In this document: positions 1 through 6,912 of the stretch, piece after piece
Numbering within the stretch: position 1 is the stretch's first letter
Layout of the letters: each line of letters begins with the position of its first letter
From: Cephalothrix spiralis
Lineage: Eukaryota > Nemertea > Palaeonemertea > Archinemertea > Cephalotrichidae
Assembly: GCA_032353305.1 (NCBI GenBank)
Contig: JAUCNG010370483.1
Location: 1-11,564, forward strand
DNA length: 11,564 bases
Reading direction: 5' to 3'
Translations under genes and position numbers: made by a program
Notes under the pieces: model-generated
What the model was told of the DNA's origin: nothing
What the model saw: only the letters and a program-made list of their open reading frames with translations
The model's database searches: none

Positions 1-98
1 GCTAATGCTGATGGGGTTATATCTGAAATCATGTCGATTCAGGTTTCCAATCTGCCGTTATTTTTCGTCGTCGAGTTTTGTTTAGGGTGGCGCGACCC

Positions 99-435
99 CA
101 CTTAATAATGCCGTGTATATTTTATGTTCTGTACGTTCACGTACGTTGCTATGATCTGATTTTGCCTAGACCTGTAACCAATAATGATGATAATTCAGAA
201 TATAATATGTCAGGACCAAGCATTCTTGAAAGTAGATTTGAAACTAATATAGAAATATGAATTGCCACCCAGGTTTCACTTAATAATGCCGTGTATCTTT
301 GATGTTCTTCACGTGCACCTAGATGATCTGCTTTTGTCTAGACATGTAACTTTTAATGCTGATAAATCAGAATAACATGTCAGGACCAAGCATTCTTGAA
401 AATAGATTTGAAACTAATGTAGAAATATGAATTGC
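99..435. repeat. Two-copy tandem duplication upstream of gene A
   Basis: Unit 1 (99-265) and unit 2 (277-435) both open with CACTTAATAATGCCGTGTAT and close with AGAAATATGAATTGC. The block ATGTCAGGACCAAGCATTCT is shared intact by both, and the offset is 178 bases early in the units, falling to 170 at the end because of small indels. The second unit ends 68 bases before the first ATG of gene A, so the duplication lies in the presumed promoter or 5' untranslated region. Divergence is modest and consists of scattered substitutions and short gaps. No coding potential is evident. It could be a local segmental duplication carrying promoter elements or part of a minisatellite; only two copies are visible. 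Confidence 0.9.
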
Positions 436-503
436 GCTTTCGAGCCACTTAAAAAATAACTTTATCTCTGAATGACTTTCAAAATGTTATTTAGTGATGA
501 AGT

Positions 504-2063
504 ATGATCAACTTGGCTGGAAAATATATCACATTAGTTATCATGACACCACGGGAGGGAGGATCGTTTGGAAAAGGATTGAAGGATTTTGTAAAACGGA
601 CTTCTGTTCCTGGTTTACGGAGAGGTGTAGAAGGTCATCCAGTGATCAGGATGTTGTATTTGTTTTCCGTCGCATCGTTACTGTTTTCCGCTTGTTATTT
701 TGTTACAATGGCTGTACAAGATTATCTTGAGTATAAACAAATAACTGATATTAAGTTTGTTAAACCAGACGAACCATACTTTCCAATGGTTAGTGTTTGT
801 ATCAAAATGGAAGCTAGCTTAATTTCGGGGTGGTTTCTTGATAATTATCCTGAATTAGATACTATTGATAGTGAGTTAAAATCAAAAGGAATTGGAAAGA
901 AAGACATTTATATTTGGAAGGAAATTTTGATGGAATACCTCCTAAAGGATAATCCTAAATATGTTGGAAATGTGTCAGCAACTATTGAAAAGTTAATTAT
1001 TTGTAATGCATTTGAATCAACTAACAATATCGGTATTGACTGTATGAGCGATTTAAGATACCAGCATTATTTTCAACTGAACTCAATTTGTTTTAATATC
1101 AATTTCAAAAAGAATATTCGCAGACTCAAATTAATAGTTTTTGGGAAATACCACACTATAGTAGCCGTAAACTCACATTTAACAGTTGCGACTATTGGAA
1201 AACTGGACTTTGATTATGGCAATTTCAAGAACACGTTTTCGATTATGCCAGGAACTTTAAAAACGATAAATCTTGATCATGAAATGGAATCATTTACAAG
1301 TACGCCGAAATATAGGTGTACTAAAGCAATACGCAAGAATGTTACTTATCCCGGGGAAAATATAGCTTTCCATATCACAAGAGAAGACGAATATCACCAG
1401 TTTCTCCTTCAGGAGAAAATTATTTCTATGTGCAATTGTTATTTGCGTGAATATCCAATAGCGGTTAATTACAAGGAATTTAACAATGACTTAAAAAGTT
1501 GTATTCATATGAAACTTGATCAGAGAATAAACGTATCAGATATTGTGAAAAATATTCTGTGTGTTGAAAATATTAGAGGTATTACGAAGAAAACATTGTT
1601 TTGCGATACCGTAAAGTGTATTCTTTATCGCTACGTTCGGCCATGGCCGTTTGTTAGTGAACAGCCAAGTCTCTATAAAAGTTTACGAACGCCAATTAAG
1701 AAATTTTATGGCGAAAAGTTTGACATATACAATCAAATTTGTGAGAAGTATGAAACAAACGAAGTGGAAGGAAGGGCAATGTTTCGGGATACTCTTCTTC
1801 TAGAGAAATATTTTGCCAAACTCGAAATAACTTTGGCTGTTGGCAACATTCGGAAATTCGTTCACAGTCCTAAAGAATCGGCCCTTTCACTCGCTGGCAA
1901 GGTTGGTGGAATATTAGGTCTTTGGGCTGGTATTTCATTCATAGCAGGAGTTGAATTACTTCATCTAATTGGTATAATGTTGTATCACTGTATAAGATGG
2001 CTCCATGCTTTAGTTCGACGAACAGTTCATTCAGCTTCTGTAGACCTCAACAGTGTTGTATAG
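504..2063 (+). CDS. DEG/ENaC-family cation channel subunit (gene A)
   Basis: A 519-residue single-exon ORF. Family signatures in order: cytoplasmic T-S-V-P-G (residues 33-37) at the position of the usual S-x-H-G gating motif; TM1 at about 49-70; FPMVSVC (93-99), matching the canonical post-TM1 FPxVxxC; an extracellular domain with 12 cysteines (99, 167, 180, 196, 272, 310, 312, 333, 353, 367, 372, 413), including CNC at 310-312; VRPWP (378-382); TM2 at about 466-495 with LGLWAGIS, where G476-I-S478 is the GxS selectivity filter. N-glycosylation sequons are at N156, N279 and N343. Length suits the family (about 500-700). By homology it forms trimeric, Na+-preferring plasma-membrane channels; the gating stimulus is unknown. 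The tail ends S-V-V, a class I PDZ-ligand pattern. ATG 504 follows an in-frame TGA (498-500). Met14 (ATG at 543) aligns better with gene B and is an alternative start. Divergence from well-studied members prevents a symbol. Confidence 0.9.
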   Translation: MINLAGKYITLVIMTPREGGSFGKGLKDFVKRTSVPGLRRGVEGHPVIRMLYLFSVASLLFSACYFVTMAVQDYLEYKQITDIKFVKPDEPYFPMVSVCIKMEASLISGWFLDNYPELDTIDSELKSKGIGKKDIYIWKEILMEYLLKDNPKYVGNVSATIEKLIICNAFESTNNIGIDCMSDLRYQHYFQLNSICFNINFKKNIRRLKLIVFGKYHTIVAVNSHLTVATIGKLDFDYGNFKNTFSIMPGTLKTINLDHEMESFTSTPKYRCTKAIRKNVTYPGENIAFHITREDEYHQFLLQEKIISMCNCYLREYPIAVNYKEFNNDLKSCIHMKLDQRINVSDIVKNILCVENIRGITKKTLFCDTVKCILYRYVRPWPFVSEQPSLYKSLRTPIKKFYGEKFDIYNQICEKYETNEVEGRAMFRDTLLLEKYFAKLEITLAVGNIRKFVHSPKESALSLAGKVGGILGLWAGISFIAGVELLHLIGIMLYHCIRWLHALVRRTVHSASVDLNSVV

Positions 2064-2089
2064 CTCTTGCCAAAGACCGTATTATAGAA

Positions 2090-2095
2090 ATTAAA
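2090..2095 (+). terminator. Candidate poly(A) signal of gene A (ATTAAA)
   Basis: ATTAAA, the commonest variant hexamer, begins 27 bases after the gene A stop codon. A canonical AATAAA follows at 2403-2408 and could be used instead, giving a 3' UTR of about 350 bases. Such hexamers are frequent by chance in AT-rich DNA. Confidence 0.35.
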
Positions 2096-2857
2096 ATATT
2101 GAATGACTTTTTAATTTTTATGTGAGTATATTTTGCCATCATAGACTTAGGATTAAAACTAATTTTAGAGCATCGTGACATTGAATACGAATTAAATAAT
2201 TTATGAATTATTTGTGTAAAAAAAGTTCAATGGAAATTATACGTCCGTGCTTCATTAATATTTCTAAAAAGTACCAAATACACGCCTGTAACAATCAACA
2301 TTGATTCACAAGTTTAAATAACCTAAGCGGATAAGAATTATATCGTAGAAAGAGACTTGCATACACGCATTTGCCTCGTTTTCATGAAAAACTATGAAAT
2401 TTAATAAAACATTTACCGGTAATAACGACATCTTGATGAAATAAGTAAATAATAAAATACTAAAAATGAGTGACGCGTTTATTTTACTCGCTCCTGATTA
2501 GTTTTGATTTACTATTTTGTAGTAGAGAACCAGTGTAAGGGATTCCTATACGTACACTTTAAGATCCTGTAAAATTGATTTCTTTTAAATAAACATGATC
2601 AAACTTATATTTGTACAGTTTTTATTCATTTAATACAAAATCTTCAAAGGTCTAATAAAGTAGAAATGATGTGACATTGACGTTATTTTTTCTGATTCGG
2701 CTTGTGTAGTTTGATATAATATTGTAAAAGTGGGCTGTAGACTCCTGTTCCTACTAATATAACATAATAAAAATCAATTAAGTATAAAGTTAGACGTTTT
2801 AACTAAAACCAATTTTGATATTGAACAAGTCACTGAACAAATGATGCTCCTGTTTGA

Positions 2858-2995
2858 TGCAGGAAGTTCATTTATGCTTTTTCTGCTTTTGAAATGGAGA
2901 AGATTGAAACGCACTGGTGAAATAGGACTATTTTAAACGAAAATCAATATTTTATTCTTAATAAGTGCTGCTGAAATTTCTTGCAGGAAGTTCAT
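2858..2995. repeat. Pair of 14-bp direct repeats upstream of gene B
   Basis: TGCAGGAAGTTCAT occurs exactly at 2858-2871 and again at 2982-2995, 124 bases apart, in the presumed promoter region of gene B. The core GGAA resembles an ETS-type site and the TTGCAG at the second copy resembles a splice acceptor; neither reading is secure. The intervening sequence is not itself repeated. Confidence 0.6.
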
Positions 2996-2997
2996 AA

Positions 2998-3005
2998 TTT
3001 ATAAG
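2998..3005 (+). promoter_or_regulatory. TATA-like element upstream of gene B
   Basis: TTTATAAG lies about 150 bases upstream of the gene B start codon, directly after the second 14-bp direct repeat. This would place transcription start near 3030 and leave a 5' UTR of about 120 bases. Chance matches are common at this base composition. Confidence 0.2.
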
Positions 3006-3121
3006 TGGAACATAATTGAAAATATATTTACAAAATTGAAAAACAAGTATCTAAAAAGGATGTGAGGTGGTATCTTGATGAAAATGTATCTTTCTTCAGT
3101 TGACACGATAATAATTTCGTT

Positions 3122-3149
3122 TTTCTATCATTTAGATCAGTCTATTCAG
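3122..3149 (+). promoter_or_regulatory. Possible splice acceptor just before gene B start
   Basis: A pyrimidine-rich run ends in TTTAG at 3131-3135, and a second TTCAG ends at 3149, one base before the gene B ATG. Either could be the acceptor of a 5' UTR intron, so the uninterrupted coding sequence need not mean the whole transcript is intronless. No donor is identified. This is inference from motif shape only. Confidence 0.3.
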
Positions 3150-3150
3150 A

Positions 3151-4698
3151 ATGGCAACTACATTACCACCAACTTCAGAAGTTGATGTAAAATCTAATTC
3201 TTTCATGGAACATTTGCGAAGTTTTTTAAACCTGTCTTCTTTACCAGGTGTACGCAGAACTACAAGTGGACACAGAGTGGTTAGGATATTATATTTGATA
3301 ACTGTCGCATCATTGTTAACAACTTCTGGCTATTTTGCATTCGTATCAGTTGCAGGATACCTTGAGTATAAACAAATGACTGACATTGAATTTTTTGACC
3401 GAGATAAGCCATACTTTCCACTCGTTAGTGTTTGTATCCAACTAGAAGCTGGCTTAATTTCGACGTGGTTTATGGATAATTATCCTGAATTAGATACAAT
3501 TGAAAGTGAGCTTAAATCAAAAGGAATTAGAAATGAAGACATTTATATTTGGATGGAATACCTCTTAAATGATAACCCAAGAGTTGTTGAAAATGTGTCA
3601 GCAAGAATAACAAAATTTATTACTTGCCTCGCATTCGATTCGACTACAAATACAAAAAAAGGCCGGGATTGTTTTAGAAATTTGAGAACGAAACATTATT
3701 TTCAGCTGCATTATGTTTGTTTTAACATGAATTTCAAAGATACTATTCGGAGAATAGAATTGATTGTGTTTGGAAAATTAAACACTCTTGTAGCCGTTGA
3801 CTCATATTTAACAGTTGCGACTATCGGGGAAATGGAATTCGGCTCTGGCGATACTGAAAACACATTTTTAATTAAACCAGGAACTTTGACTTCAATAAAT
3901 CTTGATCTTGAAATAGAATCATTTACAAGTACGCCAAAGTATACGTGTTCTAAAGCAACACACGATAATGCTACTTACCCAGGGGAAAGTGTTTATTTTC
4001 CTATCACGAAGGAAGACGAATATCACCAATTTCTCCTTCAGGAGAAAATTGTTTCTATGTGCAATTGTTATCTAAGTGAATATCCAATAGCTGCAAATTA
4101 TGAGGAACATATAAACAATGGTATAGAAAGCTGTATTCTTATTAAACTTGATCACCGAATAAATGTTTCCGAAATTGTAAATAATATTCTGTGTGTTGAA
4201 AATGTTAAGAGGGCTATGATGAAGAAGATAGTGTTTTGTGATACTGTAATGTGCATACTTAATCGCAACGTTCGCCCTTGGCCTTTCATTAGCGAACAGT
4301 ACGACCTCTATTGGGACTTAGATATGAAATTTAAAAATTTGTATGGCAAAAAGTTTGACATATACAATCCAATATTTGAGAAGTATGATAGTAATAAGGT
4401 AAAAGGAAGAGCAATGCTTCGAGATACCCTTCTTTTTGAAAACAATTTCGCCAAACTCGATATAACTTTGGCAGTTGGTAAAATTCGAAAAGTGGTTCAC
4501 AGTCCTAAAGAATCAGCCCTTTCACTAACTGGCAAGGTTGGTGGATTATTAGGTCTCTGGGCTGGTATTTCATTCATAGCAGGATTCGAATTTCTTCATC
4601 TTATTGGCATAATTTTGTATCACTGTATAAGGTGGCTGCGTGCTTTAGTTCGACGTACAATTCATTCAGCTTCAGTAAACATCAACAGTGTTGTATAG
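3151..4698 (+). CDS. DEG/ENaC-family cation channel subunit (gene B)
   Basis: A 515-residue single-exon ORF, the closest relative of gene A and in the same orientation. The start is well supported: the context GAATTC-free AGA-ATG-G has purine at -3 and G at +4, and no earlier in-frame ATG aligns with the paralogues. It has S-L-P-G (30-33) in place of S-x-H-G, TM1 at about 44-66, FPLVSVC (89-95), CNC (304-306), VRPWP (374-378), and TM2 at about 463-491 with LGLWAGIS (filter G472-I-S474). Sequons are at N148, N273 and N338. Eleven extracellular cysteines are seen (95, 159, 174, 190, 266, 304, 306, 328, 348, 363, 368): the one equivalent to gene A Cys413 is Phe409, leaving an odd number. The tail ends S-V-V, as in gene A. 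Predicted function is a plasma-membrane cation channel subunit; the ligand is unknown. About 5 residues are deleted relative to A near residue 135. Confidence 0.9.
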   Translation: MATTLPPTSEVDVKSNSFMEHLRSFLNLSSLPGVRRTTSGHRVVRILYLITVASLLTTSGYFAFVSVAGYLEYKQMTDIEFFDRDKPYFPLVSVCIQLEAGLISTWFMDNYPELDTIESELKSKGIRNEDIYIWMEYLLNDNPRVVENVSARITKFITCLAFDSTTNTKKGRDCFRNLRTKHYFQLHYVCFNMNFKDTIRRIELIVFGKLNTLVAVDSYLTVATIGEMEFGSGDTENTFLIKPGTLTSINLDLEIESFTSTPKYTCSKATHDNATYPGESVYFPITKEDEYHQFLLQEKIVSMCNCYLSEYPIAANYEEHINNGIESCILIKLDHRINVSEIVNNILCVENVKRAMMKKIVFCDTVMCILNRNVRPWPFISEQYDLYWDLDMKFKNLYGKKFDIYNPIFEKYDSNKVKGRAMLRDTLLFENNFAKLDITLAVGKIRKVVHSPKESALSLTGKVGGLLGLWAGISFIAGFEFLHLIGIILYHCIRWLRALVRRTIHSASVNINSVV

Positions 4699-5284
4699 GT
4701 CTTGGCAAAACACTAAAAAATCGTTTAATAATGATGTTTGACCTGTATATACATGTACATTATACTATACGTTTTCAACACTTGTCCGTCAGTGAATAAT
4801 AAATGAAAAAAGGACTTCACTTTTGACCGATCAAGTTCTAAATTCGATAGACGCGTACAATCTCATACCTTCCATTCTTGTGAATTTTTGATGTTTTCCT
4901 ATTTTTATTAACGGTCAATGACTTATAAAATGTAGTTAAAGTAATTGTAATATATTGCAGTACGTCTGTTTGTAATATGTAAATATGATATGTTAAAAAT
5001 GAATATTAAATATTTAATCTGAGTCTACTTTAAATTCCTTAAATAGTTGAGCCTAGGCTATTTAATACAAGTGTATGCATTACTCCTTGCTTTAGTATGA
5101 TTTGGTCGAGAGAGTGGTAGTAGTATAATTGTTTGGTTTATTATAGACGTGAATGTAACACTCCAACATGCAACACAACTTCGTTTCTGGTGAGGTGTGG
5201 TAGTTGAATTTGAATCCATTTCTCATGCTACTTTGATTTTGGTCTAGCTTAAGTGTGGCCTTTAGCTTGATGTGAAGTCATCTG
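4699..5284. other. Spacer downstream of gene B, no gene seen
   Basis: AT-rich sequence with the gene B poly(A) signal at 4798-4803 and a perfect 14-bp palindrome ATTAAATATTTAAT at 5005-5018. No coding, RNA-gene or transposon signature is recognised. The remainder of the B-C spacer is covered by separate entries. Confidence 0.5.
4798..4803 (+). terminator. Candidate poly(A) signal of gene B (AATAAA)
   Basis: A canonical AATAAA starts 100 bases after the gene B stop codon, and it is the first such hexamer downstream. This would give a short 3' UTR of about 120 bases. Confidence 0.5.
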
Positions 5285-5430
5285 TCCACGCTCCTTCCGA
5301 GACCCAGACCCCTCTCCCGCAACGCTCGCTGGCGCTCGCGTAGGTCGGAACTCATAACATATGTGACTACGTCCCTCTTGTGAAAATTTTGCCCCCTACA
5401 GCCAAAAACCTTGGTACACCACTGCTCCTT
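5285..5430. repeat. GC-rich block, probable dispersed repeat fragment
   Basis: From about 5285 to 5350 the sequence turns abruptly C- and CpG-rich, with a double CGCTCG inside AACGCTCGCTGGCGCTCGCG (5321-5340). It is followed by a stretch with CCCCCTACAGCC and TTGGTACACCACTGC, a phrasing that resembles the ends of dispersed metazoan repeats. The contrast with flanking AT-rich DNA suggests inserted DNA. I cannot name a family and see no terminal repeats or target-site duplication. A 70-codon ORF starting at 5433 is not supported as a gene. Confidence 0.35.
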
Positions 5431-5670
5431 CGATGTTGTCTAGTTATTCTAACTGGTGCATGGTAGTTGTATTGGCCCATTCAAATAGTCATGAAAACGT
5501 CGCTCCCATGCTAATGATGCGTTCTTGCTTTTTCATCGAGTGTGTAGTTCCTTGTCCTTTCTACTTCTTCATTTTCTGGATAGTGTCGAACAGGTTGATG
5601 AATATTGACATGATAAAAACGCATGCTTCCTCAGTGACAACGTAAAAACTATGCAGTTATATATGTACAG

Positions 5671-5814
5671 TGTTGACTATACACAAAAGTTCAATCGGGA
5701 CTATGTGTCGTGTATAATGTGACATCGTACAAATGGCTGTGTTTGAGACATGGTATATAATAAAACATGCATGGTGATTTAAAATACACACTTCTTGAGT
5801 TAGTGTATGCAACA
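5671..5814 (+). mobile_element. LTR-like segment (TGTTG...CAACA) with adjacent PBS-like site
   Basis: A 144-base segment begins TGTTG and ends CAACA, the TG...CA form of a long terminal repeat with 5-base inverted ends. It contains TATATAA (5754-5760) overlapping AATAAA (5759-5764), as expected for a compact LTR promoter and poly(A) site. Directly after it comes TGGTATCAGA (5815-5824), which matches the initiator-tRNA-Met primer-binding sequence familiar from plant Ty1/copia elements. No gag-pol coding sequence follows. A caution: ACATGGTAT also occurs within the segment (5749-5757), so the primer-site match may be part of an internal repeat. A solo or truncated small LTR, or a foldback MITE, are both possible. 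Confidence 0.35.
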
Positions 5815-5975
5815 TGGTATCAGAAGTAAAGTTTTAACGCCGATAATTGGACCTAGAAGATAATGCTAATGAAGAGTGAATTGATATAGAACAGGAAGGA
5901 CTTTGAATAAATTGTATGCAACATAGTGTTTAATTATATACCATGTCTCAAACACAGGCATATTATACACGACAC
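5705..5975. repeat. Foldback element with long perfect inverted arms
   Basis: Bases 5737-5761 are the exact reverse complement of 5933-5957 (25 bp), and 5705-5718 is the exact reverse complement of 5962-5975 (14 bp). Within the arms, the left copy has 18 bases and the right copy 4 bases between the two matching blocks. The central loop is about 170 bases. A 12-mer TGTATGCAACAT additionally repeats directly (5804-5815 and 5913-5924). The perfection of the arms points to a recent origin or conversion between arms. It may be an LTR-like unit facing an inverted partial copy, or a snapback MITE. No clear target-site duplication was found. Confidence 0.85.
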
Positions 5976-6004
5976 TATGGGGTAGTATACTGGCAAACCA
6001 GGCC

Positions 6005-6018
6005 CGCCTAAAAAGGCG
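6005..6018. other. Short perfect hairpin
   Basis: CGCCT-AAAA-AGGCG forms a 5-bp stem with a 4-base loop, about 30 bases beyond the right arm of the foldback element. It sits in a small GC-rich patch and has no evident function. Confidence 0.4.
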
Positions 6019-6094
6019 AGTGATAAACGTAAAAATCCACAGTAACGAAAGTAATAACAATGGTTTTAACATTTTGGAAATTTATATTAACTAA

Positions 6095-6141
6095 CGTTTC
6101 GGATCTAATTTATGATTCATCATCATCACCCTGATGATGAT
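6095..6141 (-). repeat. Hairpin plus CGAAACG motif, possible decayed hammerhead-type retroelement end
   Basis: ATCATCATCA (6119-6128), a CCC loop and TGATGATGAT (6132-6141) form a perfect 10-bp stem. On the minus strand this is followed by GTGATGATGATGAATC, a short spacer and GATCCGAAACG (ending at 6095). The order CUGAUGA, stem, CGAAAC is the hammerhead ribozyme core, and such cores are known in Penelope-like elements and small retroelements of animals. Here the first core base is G instead of C and stem II is weak, so at best this is a degenerate relic. No reverse transcriptase remnant is recognised nearby. Confidence 0.25.
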
Positions 6142-6869
6142 TACAACAAGACGATTTTAAACATTAACGATTATTGCTTCGACACCTTGTCCTCTAATGG
6201 TGCCAATTCGAGGCCTTAGCTTATGGTAGATACAATATGCCAAAAATTTAAAATAACGGCCTAAATAACAGATTTCTTGCTACAAGATCCTATGATGAAG
6301 ATCATAATACTATTATCCAACTCGGAATAAGATTTTATGAGAAAACTTTAGACCAACTTACCATGTGTTCTTGAAGATTAATGTTAAGGTATCCAAATGA
6401 TAAACATAAAAATGATAACAGAACCACATATATAATGTTACCTTATTAAATGAAGGGGTGTATTTCCGAAACCCTCCTACTACATACGTCGCGTGCTTCA
6501 AAATTCATTAGATACGGTAGGTAGATGGGACAACAGTCGGATCACGCCTCTTACCCTATTCATCAAGGAAATATAATGTCAGCAAAAGTGGATAAAGCTC
6601 TAAATCAACCTTTGAAATCAAGGTTATGTCATATGTAAGAATTCTAATACTGAATAATCATAGACAGTTGTGATATACTAAGTTTTAAAGGCTCCAACAA
6701 AATATATCCGTGTATGCAGTAGCATGTTCACCAACTTCATGCAATCTGAATCTTCTGTTAATTCCATGATGCTCTTAATTGTGATAGATAAGTAGTTGTT
6801 CTTTAACACACATTTGTCTGTTTTCAAATTTCATTCTTTCTTTTAAATAAATATATGATAATAACTGGA
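6142..6869. other. Spacer between repeat debris and pseudogene C, nothing recognised
   Basis: About 730 bases of AT-rich sequence. I see no ORF of note, RNA gene, long repeat or paralogue fragment here. Confidence 0.5.
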
Positions 6870-6875
6870 TTTATT
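6870..6875 (-). terminator. Relic poly(A) signal of copy C (AATAAA)
   Basis: TTTATT on the plus strand reads AATAAA on the minus strand, 38 bases after the end of the channel homology. It may be the surviving poly(A) signal of the once-functional copy C. Confidence 0.35.
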
Positions 6876-6912
6876 CAATTTAGAACACTAGGTTATGAAA
6901 ACAGTTAATGGA

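Larger units (their letters stand above)
2064..3150. other. A-B intergenic spacer, no gene seen
   Basis: The spacer is about 1.09 kb and AT-rich. Similarity between the 3' flanks of A and B continues only about 15 bases past the stop codons (TAGCTCTTGCCAAAG against TAGGTCTTGGCAAAA), then vanishes. Candidate poly(A) signals for gene A lie at 2090-2095 and 2403-2408. The 14-mer TGCAGGAAGTTCAT occurs twice (2858-2871 and 2982-2995) within 300 bases of gene B. A TATA-like TTTATAAG lies at 2998-3005. I see no coding region, RNA gene or recognisable transposon. Confidence 0.6.

Noticed and set aside
494-730. 78-codon ORF overlapping the start of gene A
   Set aside because: It is a different frame over the gene A N-terminus and TM1 and shows no family signature.
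5433-5645. 70-codon plus-strand ORF with a hydrophobic stretch
   Set aside because: No recognisable family and a random-looking composition next to probable repeat DNA.
5815-5824. Firm call of a Ty1/copia retrotransposon from the primer-site match
   Set aside because: No gag-pol remnant follows, and ACATGGTAT is repeated inside the element, so the match could be internal repetition; kept only as a low-confidence LTR-like feature.
6119-6141. CRISPR-like or bacterial terminator hairpin
   Set aside because: A single hairpin in animal DNA with no repeat-spacer array or T-run; it is better explained by ATC/GAT repeats or retroelement debris.
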